A DNA stretch of 42,170 bases from Caryophanales bacterium UBA6259 (GCA_002441135.1 DJVJ01000035.1:1-42170); one strand, 5' to 3'. Counted from the stretch's first letter, positions 1 through 8,061 are shown. Made by a program: numbers and translations. The notes: generated by a model not told the origin, from the letters alone.

Positions 1-23
1 CTTAACCGCTTGACCAACGGGCC
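1..23 (-). tRNA. tRNA-Glu, 5' part only
   Basis: The reverse complement begins GGCCCGTTGGTCAAGCGGTT, the 5' acceptor and D-arm of Bacillus-type tRNA-Glu. The gene is cut by the window edge, so the anticodon is not visible and the identity rests on the 5' half. It follows tRNA-Lys by 4 nt and is presumably co-transcribed with it. Confidence 0.8.
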
Positions 24-27
24 ATAA

Positions 28-103
28 TGGTGAGCCATACAGGATTCGAACCTGTGACACCCTGATTAAAAGTCAGGTGCTCTACCTGCTGAGCTAATGG
101 CTC
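28..103 (-). tRNA. tRNA-Lys (anticodon TTT)
   Basis: A full cloverleaf is readable on the minus strand: acceptor GAGCCAT pairs with ATGGCTC, the D-arm contains AGCTCAGC...GGTAGAGC, the anticodon stem-loop is CCTGA-CTTTTAA-TCAGG, and the T-arm is ACAGG-TTCGAAT-CCTGT. The 3' CCA is encoded at 28-30. The anticodon TTT reads lysine AAA/AAG. It is the first gene of a tRNA unit running off the left edge of the window. Confidence 0.97.
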
Positions 104-120
104 TTGAAAACACAAGTATT

Positions 121-149
121 ATAATATCATCTGAACAATAATTATGCAA
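121..149 (-). promoter_or_regulatory. Sigma-A promoter for the tRNA-Lys/tRNA-Glu unit
   Basis: On the minus strand a -35 TTGCAT (144-149), a 17-nt spacer and a -10 TATTAT (121-126) with an upstream TGn extension lie just before tRNA-Lys. The boxes and spacing are seen; promoter function is inferred. Confidence 0.6.
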
Positions 150-197
150 CTATTTTTTAATCTTTTTTCACAAAAAAATTGTATAACAAAATATAGC

Positions 198-227
198 AAA
201 AAGTCTGTCATGATCGACAGACTTTTT
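198..227 (-). terminator. Intrinsic terminator after purA
   Basis: Stem GTCTGTC (203-209) pairs with GACAGAC (216-222) around a 6-nt loop, flanked by A5 and T5. It lies 6 nt past the purA stop. The flanking tracts would allow it to work in both directions. Confidence 0.85.
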
Positions 228-232
228 ATTCA

Positions 233-1519
233 TTATGCGAAAACCCCACGTATCATATTCGTTTGTTCACGATTTGGTCCAACTGAGAAAATTGCAATTG
301 GGATTCCTGTCAATTGAGCTACTCTCTCGATATAGTGTCTTGCATTAACAGGTAAGTCATTTAAATTTCTTACTCCCGTTATATCTTCCGTCCAGCCTGG
401 TAGTTCCTCGTATATTGGTTCACATTCCGCTAAAACATTTAAGTTTGCTGGGTAATTTTCTAATATTTCCCCGTTATAGCGGTAAGAAGTACAAATTTTA
501 ACAGTTTCTAAACCTGTTAAAACATCAATTGAATTTAGAGAAAGTTCTGTAATACCACTGACACGTCTAGCATGTCTAACTACCACACTATCAAACCAAC
601 CTACTCTTCTTGGTCTTCCTGTTGTAGTTCCATATTCTTTTCCTGTCTCTCTAATTAAATCACCAATTTCATTGTTTAATTCTGTTGGGAATGGGCCATC
701 CCCTACTCTAGTCGTATAAGCTTTTGCTACTCCTACTACATGATTAATTTTAGTAGGGCCAACTCCAGAACCAATTGTAACTCCACCAGCAACTGGGTTA
801 GAGGAGGTCACAAACGGATATGTTCCCTGGTCAATATCTAACATTACCCCTTGTGCTCCTTCAAACAATACACGTTTTCCATAATCTATAGCATCATTTA
901 GTACTACGGAAGTATCAACAACATATTGCTTGAAAACTTCCTTGTACTGAATGTACTCTTCAAAAATATATTGAAGCTCAAAACCATCTGTTTCATAAAA
1001 CTTTTCTAGTAATCGATTTTTTTCTTCTAAATTACGCAAAAGTTTTTTCTTAAATTCTTTCTCATCTAAAAGATCAGCAATTCGAATTCCGACTCTGGCC
1101 GCTTTATCCATATAAGCTGGGCCAATACCTTTTCCTGTTGTTCCAATCTTATTATTTCCTTTTCGTTCTTCTTCCATTTTATCTATTTTTACATGATAAG
1201 GCATTATTACATGAGCTCTGTCACTAATCCTTAAATTATCTGTACTTACACCATTTTCGTGTAAATAGTTTAATTCCTGAACCAATGCCTTTGGATCGAT
1301 AACCATTCCATTTCCAATGACACAAATTTTATCGGAATAAAAGATACCTGAAGGAATTAAATGTAGCTTATATTTCTTTCCTCCAATTGTAATTGTATGT
1401 CCTGCGTTGTTTCCTCCTTGATAACGAGCTACAACTTCCGCTTTTTCTGCCAAATAATCTGTAATCTTTCCTTTGCCTTCGTCACCCCATTGAGACCCTA
1501 CAACAACTACTGTAGACAT
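233..1519 (-). CDS. purA: Adenylosuccinate synthetase
   Basis: PurA (428 aa) joins IMP and aspartate using GTP to make adenylosuccinate, the first committed step from IMP to AMP, in the cytoplasm. The N-terminal GTP-binding loop GSQWGDEGKGK and the later GTTTGRPRRVGW segment are signatures of the family, and the length is the usual one. I start at ATG 1519 because GGAGGTG sits 8 nt upstream and the protein then begins MSTVVVVGSQWG like its homologues. An in-frame upstream ATG at 1534 would add five residues but has no ribosome site. The gene is a single unit with its own promoter, PurR-type boxes and terminator. Confidence 0.97.
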   Translation of the reverse strand: MSTVVVVGSQWGDEGKGKITDYLAEKAEVVARYQGGNNAGHTITIGGKKYKLHLIPSGIFYSDKICVIGNGMVIDPKALVQELNYLHENGVSTDNLRISDRAHVIMPYHVKIDKMEEERKGNNKIGTTGKGIGPAYMDKAARVGIRIADLLDEKEFKKKLLRNLEEKNRLLEKFYETDGFELQYIFEEYIQYKEVFKQYVVDTSVVLNDAIDYGKRVLFEGAQGVMLDIDQGTYPFVTSSNPVAGGVTIGSGVGPTKINHVVGVAKAYTTRVGDGPFPTELNNEIGDLIRETGKEYGTTTGRPRRVGWFDSVVVRHARRVSGITELSLNSIDVLTGLETVKICTSYRYNGEILENYPANLNVLAECEPIYEELPGWTEDITGVRNLNDLPVNARHYIERVAQLTGIPIAIFSVGPNREQTNMIRGVFA

Positions 1520-1570
1520 AGAAAGCACCTCCAAAATTCACTTTATTCCATTAAATTAACACATAAGATA

Positions 1571-1599
1571 AGTTTAGCAACTTAAACTTTCCTTGTCAA
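1571..1599 (-). promoter_or_regulatory. purA promoter
   Basis: A perfect -35 TTGACA (1594-1599), a 17-nt spacer and a -10 TAAACT (1571-1576) preceded by TGC lie on the minus strand about 50 nt before the purA start. The -35 adjoins the PurR-like boxes. Seen directly; function inferred. Confidence 0.7.
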
Positions 1600-1602
1600 T
1601 CA

Positions 1603-1646
1603 AAATACGAACAATTTATTTAATTATTTATTTTACGTTCGTGTTT
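1603..1646 (-). promoter_or_regulatory. Putative PurR operator (two inverted PurBoxes)
   Basis: ATACGAACAAT (CGAAC at 1608-1612) faces the inverted copy TTACGTTCGTG (GTTCG at 1637-1641), with 24 nt between the cores, immediately upstream of the purA -35. Bacillus PurR binds paired inverted boxes of the type AWWWCCGAACWWT, so repression of purA relieved by PRPP is expected by analogy. The spacing between full boxes is about 18 nt, one or so longer than usual. Confidence 0.65.
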
Positions 1647-1690
1647 TTTCTTCTTTTTTCTTAGCTGTTTTTACTTTTTTATAATAAATA

Positions 1691-1715
1691 AAGGATAACC
1701 ATTTTGGTTATCCTT
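1691..1715 (-). terminator. Terminator overlapping the dnaB stop codon
   Basis: A perfect 10-bp inverted repeat, AAGGATAACC (1691-1700) and GGTTATCCTT (1706-1715), with a 5-nt loop. The dnaB stop codon lies in the stem and loop. The minus-strand tail is T-rich rather than a clean T run. Confidence 0.65.
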
Positions 1716-3069
1716 GAGCTTCATTTCCCTCTTGTTCCATATTTTTTGCGTAATTTAAAAATTTATTATAATTTTTCACAAAAACCAATTCTACTTTACC
1801 AACAGGACCATTTCTTTGTTTACCGATAATGATTTCAATGATATCCTTCTTCTCTGTTTCTCGGTCATAATAATCTTCACGGTAAAGAAAGGCTACAATA
1901 TCAGCGTCCTGCTCAATACTACCAGATTCACGAATATCAGAAAGCATTGGTCTTTTATCTTGTCTTTGCTCTACTGCACGACTAAGCTGTGACAAAGCAA
2001 TAACTGGAACTTCTAGCTCTCTTGCAATTCCCTTAAGATGCCTCGAAATCTCAGAAATTTCCTGTTGTCGATTATCCGATTTTCCTCGGCCATGGATTAA
2101 TTGTAAGTAATCAATTAAGATAAGTCCTAATCCTTCTTCTGCTTTAAGTCTACGAGCCTTTGCTCGAATATCATAAACAGTAATTCCCGGAGTATCATCA
2201 ATATATATTGGTGCCTCAGAAAGAGTAGTCATTGCCATCGTTAGCTTTTTCCAGTCGTTCTCATCCATTTGCCCAGTTCGAAGCTTATGGGCGTCAATAT
2301 TTCCTTCTGCAGAAATCATCCTTTGTACCAGCTGACTAGCGGCCATTTCCAAACTAAAAATGGCAACTGTTTGCTTTGCTCTAGCTGCTACATTTTGGGC
2401 TACATTTAAAGCAAATGCTGTTTTTCCAACACTGGGCCTAGCCGCTAATATAATTAAATCCGATCTTTGAAACCCTGAGGTCATCTTATCTAGGTCAGTA
2501 AAACCAGAAGGAATTCCTGTGATTTCCCCTTTATTACTATGAAGAAATTCGATTCGATCCAAGGTTTCTAATAGCACATTTTTAATAGGAATAAAATGAT
2601 CGTGATGCTTCTTTTGAGAAAGCTCTAAAATTCTTTTTTCTGCATCACTGATAACTTCTTGAACATTTTCACTTCCTAAATACCCTGTGCTTGCGATTTC
2701 CGTTGCGGCTCTTATTAATCTTCGGAGAATTGATTTTTCCTCAACAATTTTTGCATAGTATTCTACATTGGCTGCTGTTGGGACAGTGTTAGCAAGGTCT
2801 GTAAGATATGCAACACCACCAGCTTCATCTAATATTTTCTTATTCTGTAAATTGGCTGTAATTGTAATTAAATCAATTGGCTCTCCAGATTCCGATAATT
2901 CTAGCATTGTTTTGTAGATTATTTGATGATTGGAACGATAGAAATCATCGGCTGCTAGAATATCTACGACTGTAATTAGCGCATCCTTATCTAAAAGAAT
3001 TGCACCTAATACAGCTTGTTCTGCCTCTATATTTTGCGGAGGTATACGATCGAAAAATAACTCACTCAT
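1708..3069 (-). CDS. dnaB: Replicative DNA helicase (DnaB family; DnaC in B. subtilis)
   Basis: This 453-aa protein is the hexameric 5'-3' helicase that unwinds DNA ahead of the replisome. The N-terminal DnaB domain (about residues 5-110, PPQNIEAEQAVLGAIL) is followed by a RecA-like motor with Walker A ARPSVGKTAFA and Walker B LILIDYLQLI; the conserved RDKRPMLSDIRESGSIEQDAD stretch follows in shorter form. I chose ATG 3069, giving MSELFFDRIPPQN, because it has a GAGGGG ribosome site; an upstream in-frame ATG (3090) is less well supported. It is the last gene of the MazG-like-yybS-gdpP-rplI-dnaB run, 41 nt after rplI, and ends in a terminator. No intein or insertion is visible. Confidence 0.96.
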   Translation of the reverse strand: MSELFFDRIPPQNIEAEQAVLGAILLDKDALITVVDILAADDFYRSNHQIIYKTMLELSESGEPIDLITITANLQNKKILDEAGGVAYLTDLANTVPTAANVEYYAKIVEEKSILRRLIRAATEIASTGYLGSENVQEVISDAEKRILELSQKKHHDHFIPIKNVLLETLDRIEFLHSNKGEITGIPSGFTDLDKMTSGFQRSDLIILAARPSVGKTAFALNVAQNVAARAKQTVAIFSLEMAASQLVQRMISAEGNIDAHKLRTGQMDENDWKKLTMAMTTLSEAPIYIDDTPGITVYDIRAKARRLKAEEGLGLILIDYLQLIHGRGKSDNRQQEISEISRHLKGIARELEVPVIALSQLSRAVEQRQDKRPMLSDIRESGSIEQDADIVAFLYREDYYDRETEKKDIIEIIIGKQRNGPVGKVELVFVKNYNKFLNYAKNMEQEGNEAQG

Positions 3070-3110
3070 TATCTGAAACCCCTCTACCATTCATCTCTTC
3101 TATCTATTGT

Positions 3111-3560
3111 TTATTTTTCCTCTATTACCTGTACCTTTAATTTCGCTATAACTTCCTGATGTAACTTCACTGAGATATGAGTATACCCCAAATTACGAAT
3201 AGGTTCATCCAACAATATTTTCCTCTTGTCCAATTTTATTTTTTCTTTCTTTAACAGCTCTTCTGCAATTTGCTTGGAAGTAACAGCTCCAAATAACCTT
3301 CCACCCTCACCAGCCTTTGCGGAGATAGAAACTGTTGTTTCTTCTAATTGTTTCGCAAGTTTTTTTGCGTCATCTAATTCTTTTTCTTTTCTTTTATCCT
3401 CACTAGCTTTAAAAGCTTCCATTTCTTTTACTGTTCCTGAGGTTGCTGGTCTAGCATACCCATTTGGTATTAAAAAGTTTTGAGCATATCCTTCTGCAAC
3501 TTCTTTAATTTCTCCTTTTTTCCCTTTTCCTTTAACATCCTTTAAAAATACAACCTTCAT
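3111..3560 (-). CDS. rplI: Ribosomal protein bL9
   Basis: bL9 (149 aa) is a two-domain protein of the large ribosomal subunit that binds 23S rRNA near the L1 stalk. The start MKVVFLKDVKGKGKKGEIKEV and the GYAQNFLIPNGYA segment form the N-terminal rRNA-binding domain; a charged helix (about 45-75) leads to the C-terminal domain. The length is normal. Its ATG overlaps the gdpP stop by 4 nt (ATGA type), so translation is probably coupled, and dnaB follows. The gdpP-rplI-dnaB order is conserved in Bacilli. Confidence 0.97.
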   Translation of the reverse strand: MKVVFLKDVKGKGKKGEIKEVAEGYAQNFLIPNGYARPATSGTVKEMEAFKASEDKRKEKELDDAKKLAKQLEETTVSISAKAGEGGRLFGAVTSKQIAEELLKKEKIKLDKRKILLDEPIRNLGYTHISVKLHQEVIAKLKVQVIEEK

Positions 3561-5515
3561 ATAATTAGTCCTCCTTCTTCTCTTATCTCTTGCAATACTT
3601 CTACTAGTCTTGCCTCTACTTCTTCAACAGTTGAATTTTGAATTTGAGCTGCTGCATTAGTAAGATGACCTCCACCACCCAGCTTCTCCATTATTACTTG
3701 AACATTAATTTGTCCAAGTGAGCGTGCACTTATTGCCACTACCCCATCGGTACGAACACTAATGACAAATGAAGCAAAGATTCCACTCATATTAAGTAAT
3801 GTATCTGCAGCTTGGGCTATCAATAATTGCCCTAGCTTTTCTTCTGCTACCGCTATGGCAATATGATCAAACATAATTCTAGCTTTTTTTACCAGTTCAG
3901 CGCGTTGAATAAACTGATCCATATCTTCCTTTAAAAGTTTTTGAACCAGTCCAGGGTCTGCTCCCTTTCTCCTCAAAAATGCTGCTGCATCAAATGTTCT
4001 CGAACCAGTTCTAAAAGCAAATCCTTTTGTATCTACTACCATTCCCGCTAATAACGCTGTAGCTTCAATTGCTTCCATATTGAACTGATCTCCTTGATAT
4101 TGCAGTAATTCAGTAACCAATTCACTAGTAGAGGATGCATATGGTTCAATATAGACTAAAACAGGATCAGCTACAATTTCTTCTCCTCTACGATGATGAT
4201 CAATGATAACCACTCTTTCAACCTCATCGACTAAATTAGGAGCGATAGTTAATGATGGTTTATGTGTATCAATCATTACTAATATCGTTTTAGGAGTAAT
4301 TAGATTTAAAGCTTTATCTGGCGTAATAAAATATTTTAATAACTCCTCATTTTTCTGAACCTCTTTTATCAAACGTTCGATGGATGGATTGCTTTCATCT
4401 AAAACGATATAACCCACCTTATTGTTTATTTGAACTGTCTTTAGCACACCCATAGAAGCACCTATTGCATCCATATCTGGTGTTTTATGACCCATTATTA
4501 ATACATGATCACTTTCTTTAATTAGATCTCTCAATGCGTGAGAAATAACACGAGCTCTTACTCTTGTTCTTTTTTCTACTGCATTTGACTTACCGCCATA
4601 AAAGGTTAATCTATCTCCTGCCTTAACCGCAGCTTGATCTCCACCTCTACCTAAAGCAATATCCAAAGAAGATTGCGTCATCTCACCTAGCTCTGGTAAG
4701 GAATTCGCTCCAGCACCTATACCAATACTTAAAGTAATAGGGATTTTGTTTTCTGCCGTCATTTCCCGAACCACATCTAATATATCAAATCTCGTTTTTT
4801 CCAATTGCTCAAGCACTGCTTGATCTGTAATCATAAAAAATTTGTCTGCAGTATATCTTTTAAGATAAATTTGTAGACCCGCAGCCCAATCATTGATTGC
4901 CCCTGTTACATTAGTAATTAATAGGCTTCTATCCAACTCATTTAAACCTAAAGCAACCTCATCTAAATTATCGAGATGGATTATTCCAAAAACCGGCTTA
5001 TTATTGTTATATAATTTTAATAATTGCTTGTATTTGGTAATATCTTGTAAATATAGTAATCTTTCATCCGAATAAATTTTAACTTCATAAACCTTTTTGT
5101 CATGCTCAAGCTCTACTGTGTCAACTCCATCTTTCCAAGCTAACCCAGGAAAAATATCGGTAATTTCTAAACCAATTAATGTATCTTCACTTTTGGTTAT
5201 AGAATGTAAATATGGATTATACCATTCTATTTTTTTCTCCTCATCATAAAGCAGTATTCCAACAGGTAGATGCTGGAATGCCCCATTACCCGCCTTTTTC
5301 ACTCTATAGGAAATTGTAGAGATATATTGATTTAATTCTTTGTCAAAAATACGTTCATCTTTGTAAGTAAAATAGATAAGTGCTGCCAAAACAAATAAAG
5401 CGAGGGCTCCTAATACCCATTGGAAAAAGAACAAAGCAATTACCAAAAGGGTACTAAATACAATATTTAAAAGTGTATATAAACCATGCCAACGATCAAA
5501 AAAGTTTTTCGGCAT
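3557..5515 (-). CDS. gdpP: Cyclic-di-AMP phosphodiesterase GdpP (YybT)
   Basis: GdpP (652 aa) is a membrane phosphodiesterase that hydrolyses c-di-AMP and so affects potassium balance, cell wall stress and beta-lactam tolerance. Two membrane helices (about 12-32 and 34-50) are followed by a PAS-like region (about 75-165), a degenerate GGDEF domain (about 170-305) and a DHH/DHHA1 phosphodiesterase. The metal site is intact: H343, D347 and D349 (GHKTPDMDA), D416, and DHH at 439-441; GGGGH lies near the C-terminus. The GGDEF motif itself is absent, as is normal for the family. yybS ends 4 nt upstream and rplI overlaps downstream. Confidence 0.96.
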   Translation of the reverse strand: MPKNFFDRWHGLYTLLNIVFSTLLVIALFFFQWVLGALALFVLAALIYFTYKDERIFDKELNQYISTISYRVKKAGNGAFQHLPVGILLYDEEKKIEWYNPYLHSITKSEDTLIGLEITDIFPGLAWKDGVDTVELEHDKKVYEVKIYSDERLLYLQDITKYKQLLKLYNNNKPVFGIIHLDNLDEVALGLNELDRSLLITNVTGAINDWAAGLQIYLKRYTADKFFMITDQAVLEQLEKTRFDILDVVREMTAENKIPITLSIGIGAGANSLPELGEMTQSSLDIALGRGGDQAAVKAGDRLTFYGGKSNAVEKRTRVRARVISHALRDLIKESDHVLIMGHKTPDMDAIGASMGVLKTVQINNKVGYIVLDESNPSIERLIKEVQKNEELLKYFITPDKALNLITPKTILVMIDTHKPSLTIAPNLVDEVERVVIIDHHRRGEEIVADPVLVYIEPYASSTSELVTELLQYQGDQFNMEAIEATALLAGMVVDTKGFAFRTGSRTFDAAAFLRRKGADPGLVQKLLKEDMDQFIQRAELVKKARIMFDHIAIAVAEEKLGQLLIAQAADTLLNMSGIFASFVISVRTDGVVAISARSLGQINVQVIMEKLGGGGHLTNAAAQIQNSTVEEVEARLVEVLQEIREEGGLII

Positions 5516-5519
5516 TTTC

Positions 5520-6452
5520 TCAGCCCCTAATTTTTTTTCTTATATCAAACGTCAAATCAACTAAACCTATAATATTAAATATTTGTCCCATCACAGGAAT
5601 AATAAATATACTTATAACAGCAATAACTGGAATTTTTTTGCCAAGATTTTTATGATCTGCGTAATAAAATACAAAAGAAAGACCCTGTACTAATAAAATT
5701 AATTGTAGCAAAGGAGACAGGTTAAATGCAATCAACCGCAAAATCTCTAAGCTTGGATTCAGGAGAATGATGATAAGGGTAAGTAAATAATAATATACAA
5801 TACTCTTAGGAAATCTCCAATCCTTAAATGGCGGAAAAGAAGGGATTTCTATTCTTAACCGCTTCATCATTTTAGTTGAAAAGAAATGTGTTAAAAACAC
5901 ACTTAAAACAGCAGATGCTATAAACAGAAAAGGAAGTAATAGCTCTAAATTATTAATAAATGTTCTATATGCTTCAAGCATTTCTAGAGATTGTTCATTA
6001 TGGGTCATTCCAAGGTTATTAATCATGCCTTCTACTGCATTCATTGAAGCATTTAATGTTGCCTTCATATCACTTACAATATGTGTGTCAAATAAGTAAT
6101 TCCCTAAAATAAGAAGGATTATATAGTTTACTAATGTCGTAATAACCCCACCTACAACAGCAGGCAATGGTGTAGACTTATGGTATAAATAACCCATCAC
6201 GATTCCTACTGTCCCAGCGGAAATACCTAAAAACATTCCATAAATTTGGCCAATGAACACAGAAAGAATAGCGGAGGCAATGGTTACCCATAAACCCATC
6301 TTTATTCCTTGTCTATAGCTGTACACTACAAAGGGGATAGGCATTAAATATAATGTAATTATCCCAATTGGACTATATATGGTTAATAGTAGTAAGACTA
6401 TAAATATTCCAGTGAAAAGTGCTCCTTCGACCATACCTCTTACATTATTCAT
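5520..6452 (-). CDS. yybS: YybS family membrane protein (DUF2232)
   Basis: A 310-aa integral membrane protein with about eight hydrophobic segments, for example near residues 12-32, 40-75, 85-118, 170-195 and 215-290. It matches the DUF2232/YybS family by its position directly before gdpP and by its hydrophobic pattern; the biochemical role is unknown. The fold resembles small substrate-binding membrane subunits, but no transport partner is nearby. The ATG at 6452 has a GAGGTG ribosome site. It sits 11 nt after the MazG-like gene and 4 nt before gdpP, so it belongs to that operon and may act on membrane or c-di-AMP physiology (inference). Confidence 0.85.
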   Translation of the reverse strand: MNNVRGMVEGALFTGIFIVLLLLTIYSPIGIITLYLMPIPFVVYSYRQGIKMGLWVTIASAILSVFIGQIYGMFLGISAGTVGIVMGYLYHKSTPLPAVVGGVITTLVNYIILLILGNYLFDTHIVSDMKATLNASMNAVEGMINNLGMTHNEQSLEMLEAYRTFINNLELLLPFLFIASAVLSVFLTHFFSTKMMKRLRIEIPSFPPFKDWRFPKSIVYYYLLTLIIILLNPSLEILRLIAFNLSPLLQLILLVQGLSFVFYYADHKNLGKKIPVIAVISIFIIPVMGQIFNIIGLVDLTFDIRKKIRG

Positions 6453-6463
6453 ATTGCACCTCT

Positions 6464-6790
6464 TTAGCGTCGTTTTATGTACTCTTGAAGTAGAGATAAA
6501 TCACCATACCATTCTTCAACCTCGTGTCCTTCATTTAAATGATTATGCAGTTTTTCTTGAACGGCATGATCTAGTTGATGAAAAGGTACTCCAATTCTTC
6601 TTGAAAGTACATAAATTGACACAACTAAACTAGCCATACTATCTATAATATGAGACTCTTTACCAGAGATTAAACTTTTAAATAGTTTAGATACCTGTTC
6701 CACGATTTCTGCCTTTAACCATTCCATTACTTTTAGGTTTTTGGCAACATAAAAATTATTCTTGTCCAACTTATCTGTATTGTCCAACAC
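6464..6790 (-). CDS. MazG-like family protein
   Basis: This 108-aa soluble, mostly helical protein resembles the short MazG-like family: a helix beginning WLKAEIVEQVSKLFKSL, a second with DSMASLVVSIYVLSRRIG, and a C-terminal EVEEWYGDLSLLQEYI stretch. Full MazG enzymes hydrolyse nucleoside triphosphates using an ExxE...ExxD metal site. I do not see a complete copy of that motif, so catalysis is uncertain. It starts at GTG 6790, which has a strong GGGAGGGG ribosome site 7 nt upstream. It is the first gene after the rpsR terminator and leads the yybS-gdpP-rplI-dnaB run. Confidence 0.75.
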   Translation of the reverse strand: MLDNTDKLDKNNFYVAKNLKVMEWLKAEIVEQVSKLFKSLISGKESHIIDSMASLVVSIYVLSRRIGVPFHQLDHAVQEKLHNHLNEGHEVEEWYGDLSLLQEYIKRR

Positions 6791-6882
6791 GTTTCAACCC
6801 CTCCCCTAAAGATCTTATAAAGGAATACTTACCTATCTTATGATGATTTTAATTTCATACTATTCTTTATTCTTACTTCATT

Positions 6883-6913
6883 ATTATAACAAAATCAACA
6901 CCACTATTGTAAA
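6883..6913 (-). promoter_or_regulatory. Candidate promoter for the MazG-like/yybS/gdpP/rplI/dnaB unit
   Basis: The minus strand shows TTTACA (6908-6913), a 19-nt spacer and a perfect TATAAT (6883-6888) preceded by TGT, an extended -10. The long spacer lowers confidence, but position just past the rpsR terminator fits a new transcription start. Confidence 0.5.
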
Positions 6914-6926
6914 ACAGAAGAAAAAG

Positions 6927-6956
6927 AAAAGACAGAAGGTTTTCCCTCTGTCTTTT
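6927..6956 (-). terminator. Terminator of the rpsF-ssb-rpsR operon
   Basis: AAAAGACAGA pairs with TCTGTCTTTT, with inner GG/CC pairs around a TTTT loop, and is followed on the minus strand by TTTTCTTTTT. It begins 6 nt past the rpsR stop. Confidence 0.85.
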
Positions 6957-6962
6957 AATTTA

Positions 6963-7187
6963 CTACTCCATTGTATATGGTAATAATGCTACGTGACGAG
7001 CACGTTTGATTGCGCTTGTTAACTGACGTTGATACTTAGCAGAAGTACCAGTTACACGGCGAGGTAAAATTTTACCACGCTCACTGATAAATTTCTTCAA
7101 AAGATCAATATCTTTATAATCGATATGTTCGATTTTATTTACAGTAAAGTAACACACTTTACGGCGTTTGCGTTGTTTGCGAGCCAT
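6963..7187 (-). CDS. rpsR: Ribosomal protein bS18
   Basis: bS18 (74 aa) is a basic small-subunit protein that pairs with bS6 on the 16S central domain. The basic start MARKQRKRRKVCYF and the segments DLLKKFISERGKILPRR and GTSAKYQRQLTSAIKRARHV are diagnostic. The ribosome site AGGAGGT lies before ATG. It is the last gene of the rpsF-ssb-rpsR operon. Confidence 0.98.
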   Translation of the reverse strand: MARKQRKRRKVCYFTVNKIEHIDYKDIDLLKKFISERGKILPRRVTGTSAKYQRQLTSAIKRARHVALLPYTME

Positions 7188-7214
7188 TCTACTACCTCCT
7201 TTTTGAACAAATAA

Positions 7215-7643
7215 CTAAAATGGTAAGTCGTCATCAGATATGTCGATAGGGCTACCATCATTGGCAAACGGATCTTCAAATCGGTCGTTATTACTACGTT
7301 GACGATCATCAGAGCTATTCTTAGTCCCTGACTCTAAGAAACGAACATTTTCAGCTACAACCTCAGTGACATACACCCTTTTTCCTTCATTGTTATCATA
7401 GCTTCTTGTTTGAATTTTGCCATCCACCGCTGCAAGTCTACCTTTTTTAAGGTAATTAGCAACATTTTCAGCTAATCCTCTCCAAGTGACAATATTAATA
7501 AAATCTGCTTCTCTTTGTCCTTGTTGATTGGTGAAGTTACGATCCACAGCTAAAGTAAAAGTAGTTACAGCCACTCCTGTTGGCGTATAGCGTAACTCCG
7601 GATCTTTCGTTAATCGACCAATTAAAATAACGCGATTTAACAT
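7215..7643 (-). CDS. ssb: Single-stranded DNA-binding protein
   Basis: SSB (142 aa) coats single-stranded DNA during replication and repair. The OB-fold covers about residues 1-105 (MLNRVILIGRLTKDPELRY, FINIVTWRGLAENVANYLKKG), followed by a short polar linker and the acidic tip DDDLPF that recruits partner proteins. The linker is short compared with B. subtilis SsbA. It lies between rpsF (20 nt) and rpsR (27 nt). Confidence 0.97.
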   Translation of the reverse strand: MLNRVILIGRLTKDPELRYTPTGVAVTTFTLAVDRNFTNQQGQREADFINIVTWRGLAENVANYLKKGRLAAVDGKIQTRSYDNNEGKRVYVTEVVAENVRFLESGTKNSSDDRQRSNNDRFEDPFANDGSPIDISDDDLPF

Positions 7644-7663
7644 CCAATTGCCCCCTCTACAAA

Positions 7664-7951
7664 TTACTCTTCATTTTTAATAACTAGAAAACGAAGTACA
7701 CCATCAGCAATTTTTAGATTACGCTCAAGCTCAGCAACTACATCTTGAGGAGAACGGAACTTCATTAAGAAGTAAAATCCTTCATTGATGTATTTAATTT
7801 CATATGCTAAGCGACGTTTACCCATTTCTTTAACTTCATCAACTTCGCCACCGTTTTTAGTTACAACGTTTTGGAACTTTTCTACTAATTCCTTCACGGC
7901 TTCTTGTTCAAGAGTTGGGCGTAAAATATACATAGCTTCGTAATTACGCAT
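7664..7951 (-). CDS. rpsF: Ribosomal protein bS6
   Basis: bS6 (95 aa) binds the central domain of 16S rRNA with bS18. The sequence MRNYEAMYILRP, the KEMGKRRLAYEI stretch and FYFLMKF are family features. I start at ATG 7951, which has the strong site AAAGGAGGTG; the frame stays open upstream to an ATG at 8026, but that would add 25 unrelated residues and lies at the predicted transcription start. First gene of the S6-SSB-S18 operon. Confidence 0.97.
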   Translation of the reverse strand: MRNYEAMYILRPTLEQEAVKELVEKFQNVVTKNGGEVDEVKEMGKRRLAYEIKYINEGFYFLMKFRSPQDVVAELERNLKIADGVLRFLVIKNEE

Positions 7952-8006
7952 TAATCTTTCACCTCCTTTTGGACTTAAGGCCCCATTACAATGAATGAGA
8001 CAAGGA

Positions 8007-8024
8007 GCGAGGTTATTTACTCGC
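8007..8024 (-). promoter_or_regulatory. Hairpin in the rpsF leader
   Basis: GCGAG (8007-8011) and CTCGC (8020-8024) form a perfect 5-bp stem with an 8-nt loop at the very 5' end of the predicted transcript. The roughly 75-nt leader before rpsF is where many bacteria place the S6:S18 autoregulatory RNA. I do not see its conserved CCG-bulge motif clearly, so that function is only possible. Confidence 0.4.
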
Positions 8025-8032
8025 ATTTATTG

Positions 8033-8061
8033 ATTATACCATGTACAAGTCTGAATATCAA
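8033..8061 (-). promoter_or_regulatory. rpsF operon promoter
   Basis: A -35 TTGATA (8056-8061), a 17-nt spacer and a perfect TATAAT (8033-8038) preceded by TGG on the minus strand. Transcription would begin near 8026, giving a leader of about 75 nt. Confidence 0.85.

Noticed and set aside
7952..8026. N-terminal extension of S6 by 25 residues
   Set aside because: The strong AAAGGAGGTG site and family alignment fix the start at 7951; the upstream ATG lies at the likely transcription start with no ribosome site. Kept only as a minor possibility under the leader finding.
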